Shown in pieces: positions 9,466 to 18,019 of a DNA stretch of 64,000 nucleotides. How positions within the stretch are numbered: position 1 is the first letter of the stretch; every line of letters starts with the position of its first letter. The stretch is from VRUE01 sp963840565 (GTDB lineage Bacteria > Actinomycetota > Thermoleophilia > Solirubrobacterales > 70-9), in contig CAWIZH010000002.1 in the NCBI GenBank assembly GCA_963840565.1, forward strand, positions 558,001 through 622,000, given 5' to 3'. Both the position numbers and the translations under genes were made by a program. The notes under the pieces were generated by a model. The model had not been told where the DNA came from and made no database searches. It saw only the letters and a list, made by a program, of their open reading frames with translations.

Positions 9466-11031
9466 TCAGGCCACTTTTAGCGCCGCGGGCTCCTGCTCGG
9501 ACCCGAGCATCGCCTGCATCTTCTTGCGGTCGAACTTGCCGTTGGAGTTGAGCGGCAGCTCCTCCAGCAGCTCGAAGCGACGCGGAACCATGTACTCGGG
9601 CAGGCGCGCCGAGAGGCTGTCGCGCAGCGACGCTACGTCGACGTCGGTGGCGCCGAGAAAAGCGACGATGCCACCGGCGCCGCTGTCGGTAAGCGGCCAG
9701 CCGATCGCGATCGCCGCGTCAAATCCCGAGGCATCGCGCAGCGCTGCCTCGATCTCGCCCAGCTCGACCCGGTGGCCGAGAACCTTGATCTGGTGGTCCA
9801 TCCGCCCCACGTAAGCGATCGGCTCGCCGGCCCGCAGGGGCCGCCTCACCCGGTCTCCGGTCCGGTAGTGAACCTCCTCCTCACCGGGAGGGGTGACGAA
9901 GGCGGACGCGGTCTTCTCGGCGTCCCGCCAGTAGCCCGGCGTCACCTGTGGGCCCGCGATCAGCAGCTCGCCATCTGCCCCTGGCTCCACCTCGCGCAGT
10001 TGCGGATCGGCAATTAGCGCTCGGGTGGCGCCGATCGGCTCGCCGATCGGAACGACGCCGTTGGCGGTGACGGGCTCCGCCGCCGAGTAGCGATGCAGCG
10101 TGCAAGCGATCGTCGCCTCGGTTGGCCCGTAGAGGTTCTCGACCACGGAGGAAGGCGCCGCGCCGGCCCAGGCACCGGCCAGCTCGGACGGCAAGGGCTC
10201 GCCGCAAAAAAGACTCCAGCGCAGGCTCGGGAAGTTGGCGGGCTTGAGCATGCGCAACTTGCGCATCAGCGCGGCAAGCGAGGGGACCGAGAACCAGACG
10301 GTCAACTCGGAGTCGCGAATGAAGCGGCCGGGGGCCATCAGCTGGCGCTCGGAGGGGCAGCAGACGCAGGCGCCGCGCCACCAGGCGACGAACATGTCGA
10401 AGACCGAGAGGTCAAAGGTCATCTCGAAGGTCTGGGAGAAACGATCGCTCTCGTCGATGCCGTAGCGCTCGGCGACCGCCTCGATGAAGGAAACGACGTT
10501 GCGATGAGCAACTCCCACCCCCTTGGGGTGTCCGGTGCTGCCGGAGGTGAAGAGCAAGTAGGCGATCGCGTCCTCGGAGGGGAACAGCGGTTGCGCAGCG
10601 GCTGCCGCCAATTCACCCTCGGCGTCGGGGGCGATCACCGCCGGCGGATCCTCGATGCCCTCGAGCAGCTCGGCCAGGTGCTCCGCAGCAGACGCGTCGG
10701 CAACGATCGTGCGGCAGCCGGCGCGCAGCAGCATCTCGCGACAGCGCTGCGGCGGAAAGTGCGGACTGAGCGGTACGTAGCCGTGGCCGGCCCAGAGCGC
10801 CCCCAGCACGCCGGCGAAGGCGGTGGCGCTGCGGGCGGCGTAGATCGCGGTCAGCGGCGGCGCCCCATCTGGGCTGCGGGCGGCGATCGCGGCGCCGATG
10901 CGGGCGGCCCGCTCGCCGAGCTCGGCATAGCTGAGCCTCTCGCCCCCAACCTCCAGGGCCGGCCGCTCGGGAAAGGCCTCGAGCGAGCGCGCAAACCCCG
11001 ACAGCAAGGTCGTTCGCGGGGAACCGATCAC
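9466..11031 (-). CDS. DltA-like amino-acid adenylation enzyme (AMP-dependent ligase)
   Basis: A 521-residue stand-alone adenylation domain, GTG start at 11029-11031. Motifs in order: LLFTSGSTGHPKG (P-loop, A3), FDLSVFDMF (A4, with the Asp that in amino-acid activating A domains contacts the alpha-amino group), FCGEPLP and LYGPTEATIA (A5), YRTGDRVRR (A7), GRMDHQIKVLGHRVE (A8) and LNSNGKFDRKK (A10 with the catalytic Lys). FDLSV and FCGE resemble D-alanine:carrier-protein ligases (DltA) more than acyl-CoA synthetases. It is predicted to load an amino acid onto a carrier protein; the nearest candidate is the ACP at 14585-14908. It is transcribed divergently from the flippase gene. The substrate cannot be read from the sequence. 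The GTG start lacks a clear ribosome binding site. Confidence 0.8.
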   Translation of the reverse strand: MIGSPRTTLLSGFARSLEAFPERPALEVGGERLSYAELGERAARIGAAIAARSPDGAPPLTAIYAARSATAFAGVLGALWAGHGYVPLSPHFPPQRCREMLLRAGCRTIVADASAAEHLAELLEGIEDPPAVIAPDAEGELAAAAAQPLFPSEDAIAYLLFTSGSTGHPKGVGVAHRNVVSFIEAVAERYGIDESDRFSQTFEMTFDLSVFDMFVAWWRGACVCCPSERQLMAPGRFIRDSELTVWFSVPSLAALMRKLRMLKPANFPSLRWSLFCGEPLPSELAGAWAGAAPSSVVENLYGPTEATIACTLHRYSAAEPVTANGVVPIGEPIGATRALIADPQLREVEPGADGELLIAGPQVTPGYWRDAEKTASAFVTPPGEEEVHYRTGDRVRRPLRAGEPIAYVGRMDHQIKVLGHRVELGEIEAALRDASGFDAAIAIGWPLTDSGAGGIVAFLGATDVDVASLRDSLSARLPEYMVPRRFELLEELPLNSNGKFDRKKMQAMLGSEQEPAALKVA

Positions 11032-11116
11032 GTCAGGAGAACGGCTAAACGCAACGGTTTCTTGTGCCTGCGAGCAAGCGTGGGAAGTATTGGACCGATT
11101 CAGCCGTTAGTTGTGC

Positions 11117-12691
11117 ATGAGCGTCACCGCCCCTGTCCGGCAGGCCACTCCTGATGCCGTTCCGGCCCCTTCCGGGCACAAGGACGGGCTGCGTGAAAAG
11201 CACGCCCATGCCGGCGTCGCGATGGCGGTCGCCGCCCTGGCCATGGGCGCCACCTCGGGCATCCAGGCACTTCTCTACCTCAGCTCCTTCGGCATCAACG
11301 GCCGCACCGACGGCTTCTTCGTCGCCTTCGCCCTCTACACGAGCTTCGGCGTCTTCAGCCAGAGCATCCGGGTCACCTCGGCGCCGCTCCTGGTTGGCGA
11401 GAAGGCGCGACTCTCGACCGGCGAGTTCGCGATCGCCCTCTGCGCGATCGCGATCCCGGTGACGATCGCGACGGTGCCGCTCGCGGGTCCGCTGGCGTCG
11501 TTGCTCGCGCCAGGGCTCGGCGACGCGGGCCGGGGCGTGACCGAATCGGCGCTGCCGATCCTTGGGGTCGCGATGGTCCTGCAGCTCTGGGCGGCCGGTG
11601 GAGCGACCGTCCTCGCCGTCCGCGACCGCTTCGATCGCATCGCCGGCGCCTACATCACCGGCGCCGCATCCGGCCTCGTCGTCTACCTGGCGGTCTCGGG
11701 AAGCGCCGGCGAGCTCTCGCTGGGCTGGTCGATGCTGGCCATGGCCGTGGTCACCAGCGCCCTGATGCTCGACGGCACCCGCGTCAGCCGCGGCGAGGCG
11801 AGCGCCAACGCCCGCCAGGCTAGCTTCGGCTTCAAGAGGCTGAGCCACTGCGTCTGGCTCGTGCTCGGCAGCACCATGGTCTACCTCGCCTTCAACGGCC
11901 TCTACGTCGTCACCCTGGCCTTCGCCAGCAACTACAGCGCCGGCAGCGCCACCGTCCTCTCCTACGCCTACCTCTTCGCCAGCTACCTGGTCGCCGCCAC
12001 CGGCTTCGCCCTCGGCATGTCGCGGATCGCCGACATGCGCCGCGGCGCTCTCGCCGACTGGCGCGAGGTGATCGCCGACACCGTGCCGGCCGGCTTCCGC
12101 TACGCGATGCTGCTCGTCGCCCCGGCGCTGGCGGCGCTGATCGCCGGCGGCGCGACGCTGATCGGCGACGTCCTGCCGTCGAGCTTCGACGCCTCAGAGG
12201 TGGCCCAGCTGCGGGTCTTCGCGGCGCTGCTCTGCGCCTGGACCGTCGCGGCGCTCTTGGTCAACCTGCTGCTGCCGGCGATGTTCGCGCTCGACCGGGC
12301 CAAGATCGTCAACGCCCTGGCGATCCCGGTCTTCGTCCTGCACGTGGGAATCACCGCGCTCGGCGGCGCCCTCTTCGGCGCCAACGGCGTGGTCGGGGCC
12401 TTCTTCATCGTCCCGCTCGTCTTCGCCGTCGTCCTGCTCATCATCGGCGCCGGCCGCGGCAGCGGGGCGATCGCCCGCGAGCTCGCCCGCGACGGCTTGC
12501 GCTTCGGCCTCTTCGCAGCCGCCTGTTACGGCATCGGAGCGGCGATCGGAACCGCAATCGGAACCGGAATCGAGACACCGCTGCTGACCGTCGGCATCGG
12601 ATCGCTCCTCTACGGGGCCCTGGCCGCCTTCCGCCTCGCCCCCGGCCAGATGCGCCTTCTGCTCGGAGCGGTGCGGCCGGCTTCGGCATGA
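11117..12691 (+). CDS. MurJ/MviN-like lipid-linked glycan flippase
   Basis: A 524-residue integral membrane protein with about a dozen hydrophobic segments. It carries the polysaccharide-flippase feel of the MOP superfamily (ALLYLSSFGINGRTDGFFVAFALYTSFGVFSQSIRV near the N terminus). ATG 11117 is preferred over the in-frame TTG at 11111; neither has an obvious Shine-Dalgarno, so a leaderless or weakly led message is possible. It heads a plus-strand operon. Its stop overlaps the next start by ATGA. The predicted role is to move a lipid-linked sugar or a decorated carrier across the membrane. Given its place in a glycan locus, a Wzx-like role is more likely than lipid II export, but this is inference. 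Confidence 0.7.
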   Translation: MSVTAPVRQATPDAVPAPSGHKDGLREKHAHAGVAMAVAALAMGATSGIQALLYLSSFGINGRTDGFFVAFALYTSFGVFSQSIRVTSAPLLVGEKARLSTGEFAIALCAIAIPVTIATVPLAGPLASLLAPGLGDAGRGVTESALPILGVAMVLQLWAAGGATVLAVRDRFDRIAGAYITGAASGLVVYLAVSGSAGELSLGWSMLAMAVVTSALMLDGTRVSRGEASANARQASFGFKRLSHCVWLVLGSTMVYLAFNGLYVVTLAFASNYSAGSATVLSYAYLFASYLVAATGFALGMSRIADMRRGALADWREVIADTVPAGFRYAMLLVAPALAALIAGGATLIGDVLPSSFDASEVAQLRVFAALLCAWTVAALLVNLLLPAMFALDRAKIVNALAIPVFVLHVGITALGGALFGANGVVGAFFIVPLVFAVVLLIIGAGRGSGAIARELARDGLRFGLFAAACYGIGAAIGTAIGTGIETPLLTVGIGSLLYGALAAFRLAPGQMRLLLGAVRPASA

Positions 12692-14547
12692 GCGTCGCCG
12701 TTCGCACCCCGCCGCGGTCCGCCGTCCCGGATTCCGCCGAGCCCGGCAGCGCTTCAAGCGCAGGGCGAATTCGCCCCAGCCCCGATGCGCTCGCGATCGC
12801 CGGCCTCACCTTTTTCTTCGCCCTGCTGGCGGCGCTGACCTGGCGCAAGTGGGGAGTTCCCTCGGTTGACCCGGGGCACGAGCTGACCACGGCCGCCTCG
12901 ATCGCCAGTGGCGGCGAGCCCTACTTGGACATCCGCTACTTCTACGGGCCGGTCGGCGTCTACGCCCTCGGCGGCAGCTTCGCCGTCTTCGGCACCAGCT
13001 TCACCACCGCCTTCGCCTTCGGCCTGGCCCAGACCGCGGCGATCCTCGCCGCCTTCTATGCCTTGGCGCGGCGGCTGCTGCCGGTCGTGCCGTCGTTCCT
13101 GGCGACGGCGATCGTCGCCACCATCGGGTTCTCCGGCACCGCCCTCAACTTCGTCCTCCCCCACACCAACTCGGCCACCTTCGGCATCCTCTTCATGCTG
13201 CTGATGCTGCTCGCCCTCTCGCGCGAGCGCCTGATCCTCGCCGGATTCGCCGCCGGCGTCGTCTGCCTGACCCGGCCCGAGTTCGCCGCCGTTGCCGTGC
13301 TCACTGCCGGCGCCTTCCTGGTCGGACAAGCCCGCCAGGACGGGATCCGCACGGCGCTGCGCGGCCTGCCGCAGCTGGCGCTGCCGATCCTGCTCGTCGC
13401 TGGGACCGTGCTCGGCCTGCTCGCCCACGACGCCGGCGCGGGAACGCTCTTCACCGAGAACCTCTGGCCGGTCGACTTCCTGCGCATCGCCGGCTTCGGC
13501 TCGCAGAGCGCCTGGGCCCCGTTCGACCTCGAAAGCTTTGCCGCAACCGCGGCCCGCGCCGGTACCTACTGCGCCCTCTTGGCCGCGGTGATCGCCAGTG
13601 CCGTCTTCTTCGCCAGGGCTCGCGATACCGCGGGCAAGCTGCGCGCCGTCTGGCCGATCCCCGCCGCGATCGGCGCGCTGCTGCTGATCGACGGCGCCTG
13701 GCGCGTCCTCGGCATCTGGGACGGCGCCCGCTCGGCGGTTCAGTACGAGTCGACCCACCTGTTGATCGGGATGAGCTGGCTGCCGGCGCTCGGCTTCGCC
13801 GCCTGCGCGGTTCTCGCCGTCTGCCTGTTCAGGGGCGAAAAAGCGCCGATCTCGGGCTCCTGGGGCTTCGACCTGGCCCTGGTCGCCGCTGCGGCGGCGC
13901 TGGGCGGCCGCGCCTATGACGCCTTCACCGCCGAGGCCTCCTACGCGCCTTACTACGCGGCGCCGCTGGTGCTCCTGTTGGCGCTCCTCCACGACCGGCT
14001 CGGCAAGCGCTGGCCGCAGGCACGCACCGCCTCCTACGGCTTCCTGGCCGCCGTCGCGATCGGCCTCACCGCCTACGCCCAGGTCGCCCTTTACCGCGAT
14101 GACAGCGCCACGGTCCACACCGCGCGCGGCAGCTTCGTAACGACGCCGAAGGCAGCGCCGGCCCTGCAGGGGACGATCGACTTCATCGACAGCCACACCG
14201 CGCCCGGCGAACCGATCCTGGCGGTGCCGCTGGACTCCAGCATGCACTTCATGACCAACCGTCCGCCCGCCCTCTACGACGCCATGTTCCTGCCCGGCCT
14301 GCTCGACTCGCGGGCCGACGAACTGGCGGCGATCGCGCGCCTCAAGGCCGAGCACGTGCGCTACGCGGTGATCGACCAGCGCCGCTTCAGCGGCTACCGC
14401 TTCGAACGCTTCGGCGTCGACTACAACCGCCTCTTCGCCAAATGGCTCACCCGCGGCGGCCCTCCGGTGGCGACCTTCGGCGGCCCACCGCGCGTCGGCG
14501 GCACCAACCCCTCCAACTTCTACACCGTCTACCGCATCGGGTATTGA
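12688..14547 (+). CDS. Polytopic membrane protein, GT-C-type glycosyltransferase-like
   Basis: A 619-residue protein starting in a 4-bp ATGA overlap with the flippase. After a disordered Ser/Pro-rich N terminus it has about ten hydrophobic segments. An early loop carries acidic residues (SVDPGHELTTAASIASGGE, then YFYGPVGVYALG), which resembles the first extracytoplasmic loop of ArnT/PMT-like GT-C transferases. A C-terminal soluble region (about 490-619) follows the last membrane span. Predicted to transfer a sugar from a polyprenyl-phosphate donor on the outer face of the membrane. The family assignment rests on topology and context, not on a clear motif. Confidence 0.6.
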   Translation: MSVAVRTPPRSAVPDSAEPGSASSAGRIRPSPDALAIAGLTFFFALLAALTWRKWGVPSVDPGHELTTAASIASGGEPYLDIRYFYGPVGVYALGGSFAVFGTSFTTAFAFGLAQTAAILAAFYALARRLLPVVPSFLATAIVATIGFSGTALNFVLPHTNSATFGILFMLLMLLALSRERLILAGFAAGVVCLTRPEFAAVAVLTAGAFLVGQARQDGIRTALRGLPQLALPILLVAGTVLGLLAHDAGAGTLFTENLWPVDFLRIAGFGSQSAWAPFDLESFAATAARAGTYCALLAAVIASAVFFARARDTAGKLRAVWPIPAAIGALLLIDGAWRVLGIWDGARSAVQYESTHLLIGMSWLPALGFAACAVLAVCLFRGEKAPISGSWGFDLALVAAAAALGGRAYDAFTAEASYAPYYAAPLVLLLALLHDRLGKRWPQARTASYGFLAAVAIGLTAYAQVALYRDDSATVHTARGSFVTTPKAAPALQGTIDFIDSHTAPGEPILAVPLDSSMHFMTNRPPALYDAMFLPGLLDSRADELAAIARLKAEHVRYAVIDQRRFSGYRFERFGVDYNRLFAKWLTRGGPPVATFGGPPRVGGTNPSNFYTVYRIGY

Positions 14548-14584
14548 GTACAGCTTGCCGGACCGCCTTTCGCCAACCGACGCG

Positions 14585-14908
14585 ATGGACTCGACCACCC
14601 CCGACAACGGCTCTCCTAAGGAGGCTCCCCCCCGGCTCGCCGAGGTTCGAGGGCTGATCCTCGAGGCCTGTGGCCCATCCCTCGCCGACTTCGGCATCAC
14701 CGCGGCCGATGCCCCGGGTGACCTCGACCTGCGCGGCAGCGGCATGATCGACTCGCTGGGCTTCGTCGAGGTGATCGTCGAGCTCGAGGAAAAGCTCGAT
14801 ATCGAGCTCGACCTCGAAGACCTTGACCCCGAGCAGATCACCGTCCTCGACCCTCTGGCCACCTACGTGGCCCGCCTTCTAGAGGGAAGTTCGGGGAGCG
14901 GCGCATGA
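14585..14908 (+). CDS. Acyl/aminoacyl carrier protein
   Basis: A 107-residue acidic protein with the phosphopantetheine attachment motif GMIDSLGFVEVIVELEE, where the Ser of DSLG takes the 4'-phosphopantetheine arm. The length and pattern match ACP or DltC-like carriers, with an N-terminal extension of about 25 residues. The start could be ATG 14585 or TTG 14555; neither has a strong ribosome binding site. It overlaps the following acyltransferase by ATGA. As the only carrier protein in the locus it is the natural partner of the DltA-like enzyme at 9466-11031, but a fatty-acyl role is not excluded. Confidence 0.8.
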   Translation: MDSTTPDNGSPKEAPPRLAEVRGLILEACGPSLADFGITAADAPGDLDLRGSGMIDSLGFVEVIVELEEKLDIELDLEDLDPEQITVLDPLATYVARLLEGSSGSGA

Positions 14909-15405
14909 GGTATGAGTCGACTGTGGCCGGCGCGCGGCGGCGGTTGCTGGCGCTGATCGCCCTCTACGGCCCCGGCGCGGAAACGACCCGGGTCCGGCTG
15001 CACCGGCTGCGCGGCGTCAAGATCGGCTCCGGCTGCTTCATCGGCACCGATGTGATCATCGAGACTGCCTTCCCACACCTGGTCGAGATCGGCGACCGGG
15101 TCGACCTCGGCATGCGGACGACGATCGTCGCCCACCAGCAGGGCGAGGTCGCCGACGAAAGCGAGCCCTCGGTGAAGATCGAAGACGACGTCTTCATCGG
15201 GCCCGGCGCCATCCTGCTTCCCCACGTCACGGTCGGCCACGGCGCCGTCGTCAACGCCGGCAGCATCGTCACAACCTCGGTGCCGCCGCTGACGATGGTG
15301 CGTGGCAACCCGGCCGAGCCGGTTGCCCGCTGCGGGGTGCCGCTTGGGCGCAGTACGCCGATGCGCGAGTTCTACCGCCAGCTGCGCCCGATCCGGCGCA
15401 AGTGA
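14905..15405 (+). CDS. Hexapeptide-repeat acyltransferase (left-handed beta-helix)
   Basis: A 166-residue protein, ATG in a 4-bp overlap with the ACP gene. Hexapeptide repeats are visible (VKIGSGCFIGTDVII, VEIGDRVDLG, VKIEDDVFIGPGAILLPHVTVGHGAVVNAGSIV), ending in the typical VRGNPAEPV. The repeats build a LbH fold that trimerises, with active sites between subunits. Family members acylate sugars or amino sugars. Direct coupling to a carrier protein suggests it takes the acyl or aminoacyl group from that carrier, as in LpxA/LpxD-type enzymes, rather than from CoA. This is inference from gene order. Confidence 0.8.
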   Translation: MRYESTVAGARRRLLALIALYGPGAETTRVRLHRLRGVKIGSGCFIGTDVIIETAFPHLVEIGDRVDLGMRTTIVAHQQGEVADESEPSVKIEDDVFIGPGAILLPHVTVGHGAVVNAGSIVTTSVPPLTMVRGNPAEPVARCGVPLGRSTPMREFYRQLRPIRRK

Positions 15406-17024
15406 CCGCCGCTCCCACCCCGATCGCGATCGGGGTCTTTCCAGCCGGTGAGCTGGACCGGTGCCCACTCCTTTTCGCCGCGCTGGAAGTGGCGTTTCCC
15501 GTGCGCTTCGAGGGCCGACAGCCTGGTGAGCTGGGCGAGATCGACGCGGCACTCGAGATCGGCGGTGCCGAGATCGCCGGCACAACCTCAATCCCGCTGC
15601 TCTCGTTGTTGGTTGCCGAGCCGGTAGCGGGCGGTGAACAGGTCGCCCAGGACCTCGCCACGGCGCCCGAGCTGGACTGTCGATTGCACGGGGCGACGCT
15701 TCCCGATCTGCACCTCGGGGCGGCCCTGCACGCGACCAGCGCCTTGGCGGCGGACGACGGCACCCAGGTCCTGGCCAGCTGCGCCGGCAAGCCGACCTGG
15801 ACTCGTTGCGGCCGCTCCGAGCAGGCGCTGCTGGCACCTGCGGAGCTGGAGCCCGAGGAGGCCCTGCGCGAACGGCTCTGCCTCAGCCGCAGCGCCGCCC
15901 TGCTGCCGCTCGTGCACTTCCTGCGCCGGCTGAGCGCGCCGATCGACTGGCAGCCGCCGGCTGCCCGGGCCTGCATCGTCTTCGACGACCCCAATCTGCA
16001 CTGGCCCTCGTACGGCTTCGTCAAGCTGAGCCGGCTGAGCGAGCACGCCCGCGCCCACGGCTACCACGCCTCGCTGGCGATGGTGCCGCTCGACTCCTGG
16101 TTCGCCCACCCGGCCGCCGTGCGAACGCTGAAGCGGAGCGAGGGCGCCATCTCCTTGGCCGTGCACGGCAACGACCACAACGGCGGCGAGCTCGGGCGGC
16201 AGGAGACCGAGGCCGAGGGCCTGGCACTGGCGGCGCAGGCCCTGCGCCGGATAGCCGCCTTCGAGCGGCGGACGGGGATCGCGGTCGACCGCACGATGGT
16301 CCCACCCCACGAGGAGTGCTCGCAGGCAACCGTAGAAGGCCTGCTGAGCAGCGGCTTTGAGGCGATCACGATGACCCGGCCCTTCCCCTGGCTGGCCCGA
16401 CCGCCGCGCACCTGGCTGGCGCGGCCAGAGGGAGTCGATGCCCTGGTCGGCTGGCGCCCCGCCGACTTCGCCGGCGCCCTGCCGGTGTTGCTCCGCCACC
16501 CCCTGCTCACTCGCGACGCGCCGGAGCTGGTGCTGCGCGCCTTCCTCGACCAGCCCTTGATCCTCTACGGCCACCACGGCGACCTCGCCGAGGGCGGGCT
16601 CGACGTCCTGGCGAGCGCCGTCGAGGAGGTCAACCGACTTGGCGAGACCCACTGGTGCTCGCTCGGCGAGATCGTCGCCGGCAACTTCGAGACCCGGCCG
16701 CGGGGCTCACAGCTGGGCGTTCGCCCGCTGACGAGGAGGGCCCAGCTGGTAGTTCCCGAGACGGCTGAGCAACTGCTCGTCGAGCTCCCCCCTGCCCACC
16801 CCGGGCCGGCGAACGAGCAGCTCATCGTCGACGGCAGGCCGGCCGAGCTTGGCGATCCGGTCGAGGTCGTGCCGGGGTCGGCGGTCGAGCTGCGGCTTCA
16901 GGCCCGCAACCTGGTCGACGTCGAGACCGTGCCTGCTCCCCGCCGCCAGCCGATCGCACTGGCGCGACGGGCGCTCGGCGAGGGTCGCGACCGCCTACTG
17001 CCCTTTGTCAGTCGCGCCCGCTGA
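15402..17024 (+). CDS. Polysaccharide deacetylase-like protein
   Basis: A 540-residue protein with a GTG start in a GTGA overlap with the acyltransferase. The middle part (about 185-430) looks like an NodB/DUF2334-type (beta/alpha) barrel: IVFDDPNLHWPSYGF gives an Asp pair early in the fold, AVHGNDHNGGEL resembles a metal-binding His motif, and MVPPHEECS follows. The N-terminal part (about 1-170) is unassigned, and the C-terminal part (about 450-540) looks like a small beta domain. No signal peptide is seen, so it may act in the cytoplasm. Its 3' end overlaps the convergent GT2 gene by 30 bp. Predicted to deacetylate or otherwise hydrolyse a glycan intermediate; the substrate is unknown. Confidence 0.6.
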   Translation: MTAAPTPIAIGVFPAGELDRCPLLFAALEVAFPVRFEGRQPGELGEIDAALEIGGAEIAGTTSIPLLSLLVAEPVAGGEQVAQDLATAPELDCRLHGATLPDLHLGAALHATSALAADDGTQVLASCAGKPTWTRCGRSEQALLAPAELEPEEALRERLCLSRSAALLPLVHFLRRLSAPIDWQPPAARACIVFDDPNLHWPSYGFVKLSRLSEHARAHGYHASLAMVPLDSWFAHPAAVRTLKRSEGAISLAVHGNDHNGGELGRQETEAEGLALAAQALRRIAAFERRTGIAVDRTMVPPHEECSQATVEGLLSSGFEAITMTRPFPWLARPPRTWLARPEGVDALVGWRPADFAGALPVLLRHPLLTRDAPELVLRAFLDQPLILYGHHGDLAEGGLDVLASAVEEVNRLGETHWCSLGEIVAGNFETRPRGSQLGVRPLTRRAQLVVPETAEQLLVELPPAHPGPANEQLIVDGRPAELGDPVEVVPGSAVELRLQARNLVDVETVPAPRRQPIALARRALGEGRDRLLPFVSRAR

Positions 17025-18005
17025 AACGGGCAGCAACCGGATCGGCGCGTCGACCGAGGTCGGCGGCGGCGGTCCGAAGGGTGGCTCGCGGCGACCGGTC
17101 AAAGTGCTCAGGGCCAGCTTCGAGGCCGCCCGGCGCTCGGCGCTGCCGCCGATCCGGCGCGGCAGCATCGCCCGTGTGGCGTGGCGCGCCGCAACGGCGC
17201 CGAGGTAGGCGTAGCGGTGTGGCGTGGAGAAGTGCTTTTCTGCGTAGACGCGGCGGGCGAAGACGTCCTGCGCCACCAGCTTGGGCTTGATCCCAGCCTT
17301 GCCCGCGTGGTGGACGATCGTCATCCGTGGCGAGTGGATCACCTTCCAACCGGCCTGCTTGATGCGGATGCAGAGGTCGGGCTCGTCGCAGTAGAGGAAG
17401 AGGCGCTCGTCCATCAGGCCGGCGCTGAGCAGCGCCTCGCGGCGGATCAGCATGTAGGCGCCGGTCGACCAGTCGCACTCCAGCTCGCCCTCGTAGGCGG
17501 CGAGGTCGAGCTGGCGCTCGCCCATGCCGGAGGAGGATGGCGAGAGGCTCTCCGGGATGAAGGCCTCGACGAAAGCCCGCCTGGCGCTGGGGAAACGGCG
17601 CACGGTCGGGTAGAGCGCCCCCTCGCTGTCGAGCTGCTTGACCCCGACCAGGCCGATCTCCGGGCGCGCGTCGAGCATCTCGATCAGCGCGCCGAAGTTG
17701 CCGTCGACGATTTCGGTGTCCGGGTTGAGGCAGAGCGAGTAACGCGAGGCGCAGGTCTCCAGCGCCCGGTTGTTGCCGTGGGCGAAGCCGCGGTTCTGAC
17801 AGCTCACCACACGCGCCTCGGGGAAGTTCCCCTCGACTATCTCGCGCACGCCGTCGCTCGATTCGTTGTCGACGACGACGACGTCGAGGCTGGCGCTGCC
17901 GGCGTGGGCGTAGACGGTGGTCAGGCAAGCGTCGAGCCAGTGCGCCTCGTTGGTCGAGACGATGACGATCGAGAGATCGCGCTCGTTCTTTTGCTTGCCA
18001 AGCAT
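16995..18005 (-). CDS. Glycosyltransferase family 2 (rhamnosyltransferase-like)
   Basis: A 336-residue protein, ATG at 18005. It starts with the GT-A nucleotide-binding fold: LSIVIVSTNEAHWLDACLTT, VVVVDNESSDG, then NRGFAHGNNRAL and CLNPDTEI (DXD-equivalent Asp). A later GAYMLIRREALLSAGLMDERLFLYCDEPDLCIR segment is typical of GT2 rhamnosyl- and galactofuranosyl-transferases. No membrane spans are seen, so it is a cytoplasmic enzyme acting on lipid-linked acceptors. It is the last gene of a minus-strand group with rmlD and an epimerase upstream, which fits use of dTDP-rhamnose or a related deoxysugar. The 3' end overlaps the convergent deacetylase-like gene. Confidence 0.8.
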   Translation of the reverse strand: MLGKQKNERDLSIVIVSTNEAHWLDACLTTVYAHAGSASLDVVVVDNESSDGVREIVEGNFPEARVVSCQNRGFAHGNNRALETCASRYSLCLNPDTEIVDGNFGALIEMLDARPEIGLVGVKQLDSEGALYPTVRRFPSARRAFVEAFIPESLSPSSSGMGERQLDLAAYEGELECDWSTGAYMLIRREALLSAGLMDERLFLYCDEPDLCIRIKQAGWKVIHSPRMTIVHHAGKAGIKPKLVAQDVFARRVYAEKHFSTPHRYAYLGAVAARHATRAMLPRRIGGSAERRAASKLALSTLTGRREPPFGPPPPTSVDAPIRLLPVSAGATDKGQ

Positions 18006-18019
18006 CGCCTTCTACCTAT

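Noticed and set aside
12754..14862. 702-codon minus-strand frame opposite the GT-C-like gene
   Set aside because: Gly/Arg/Glu-rich shadow; the plus strand has clear membrane spans and ATGA junctions.
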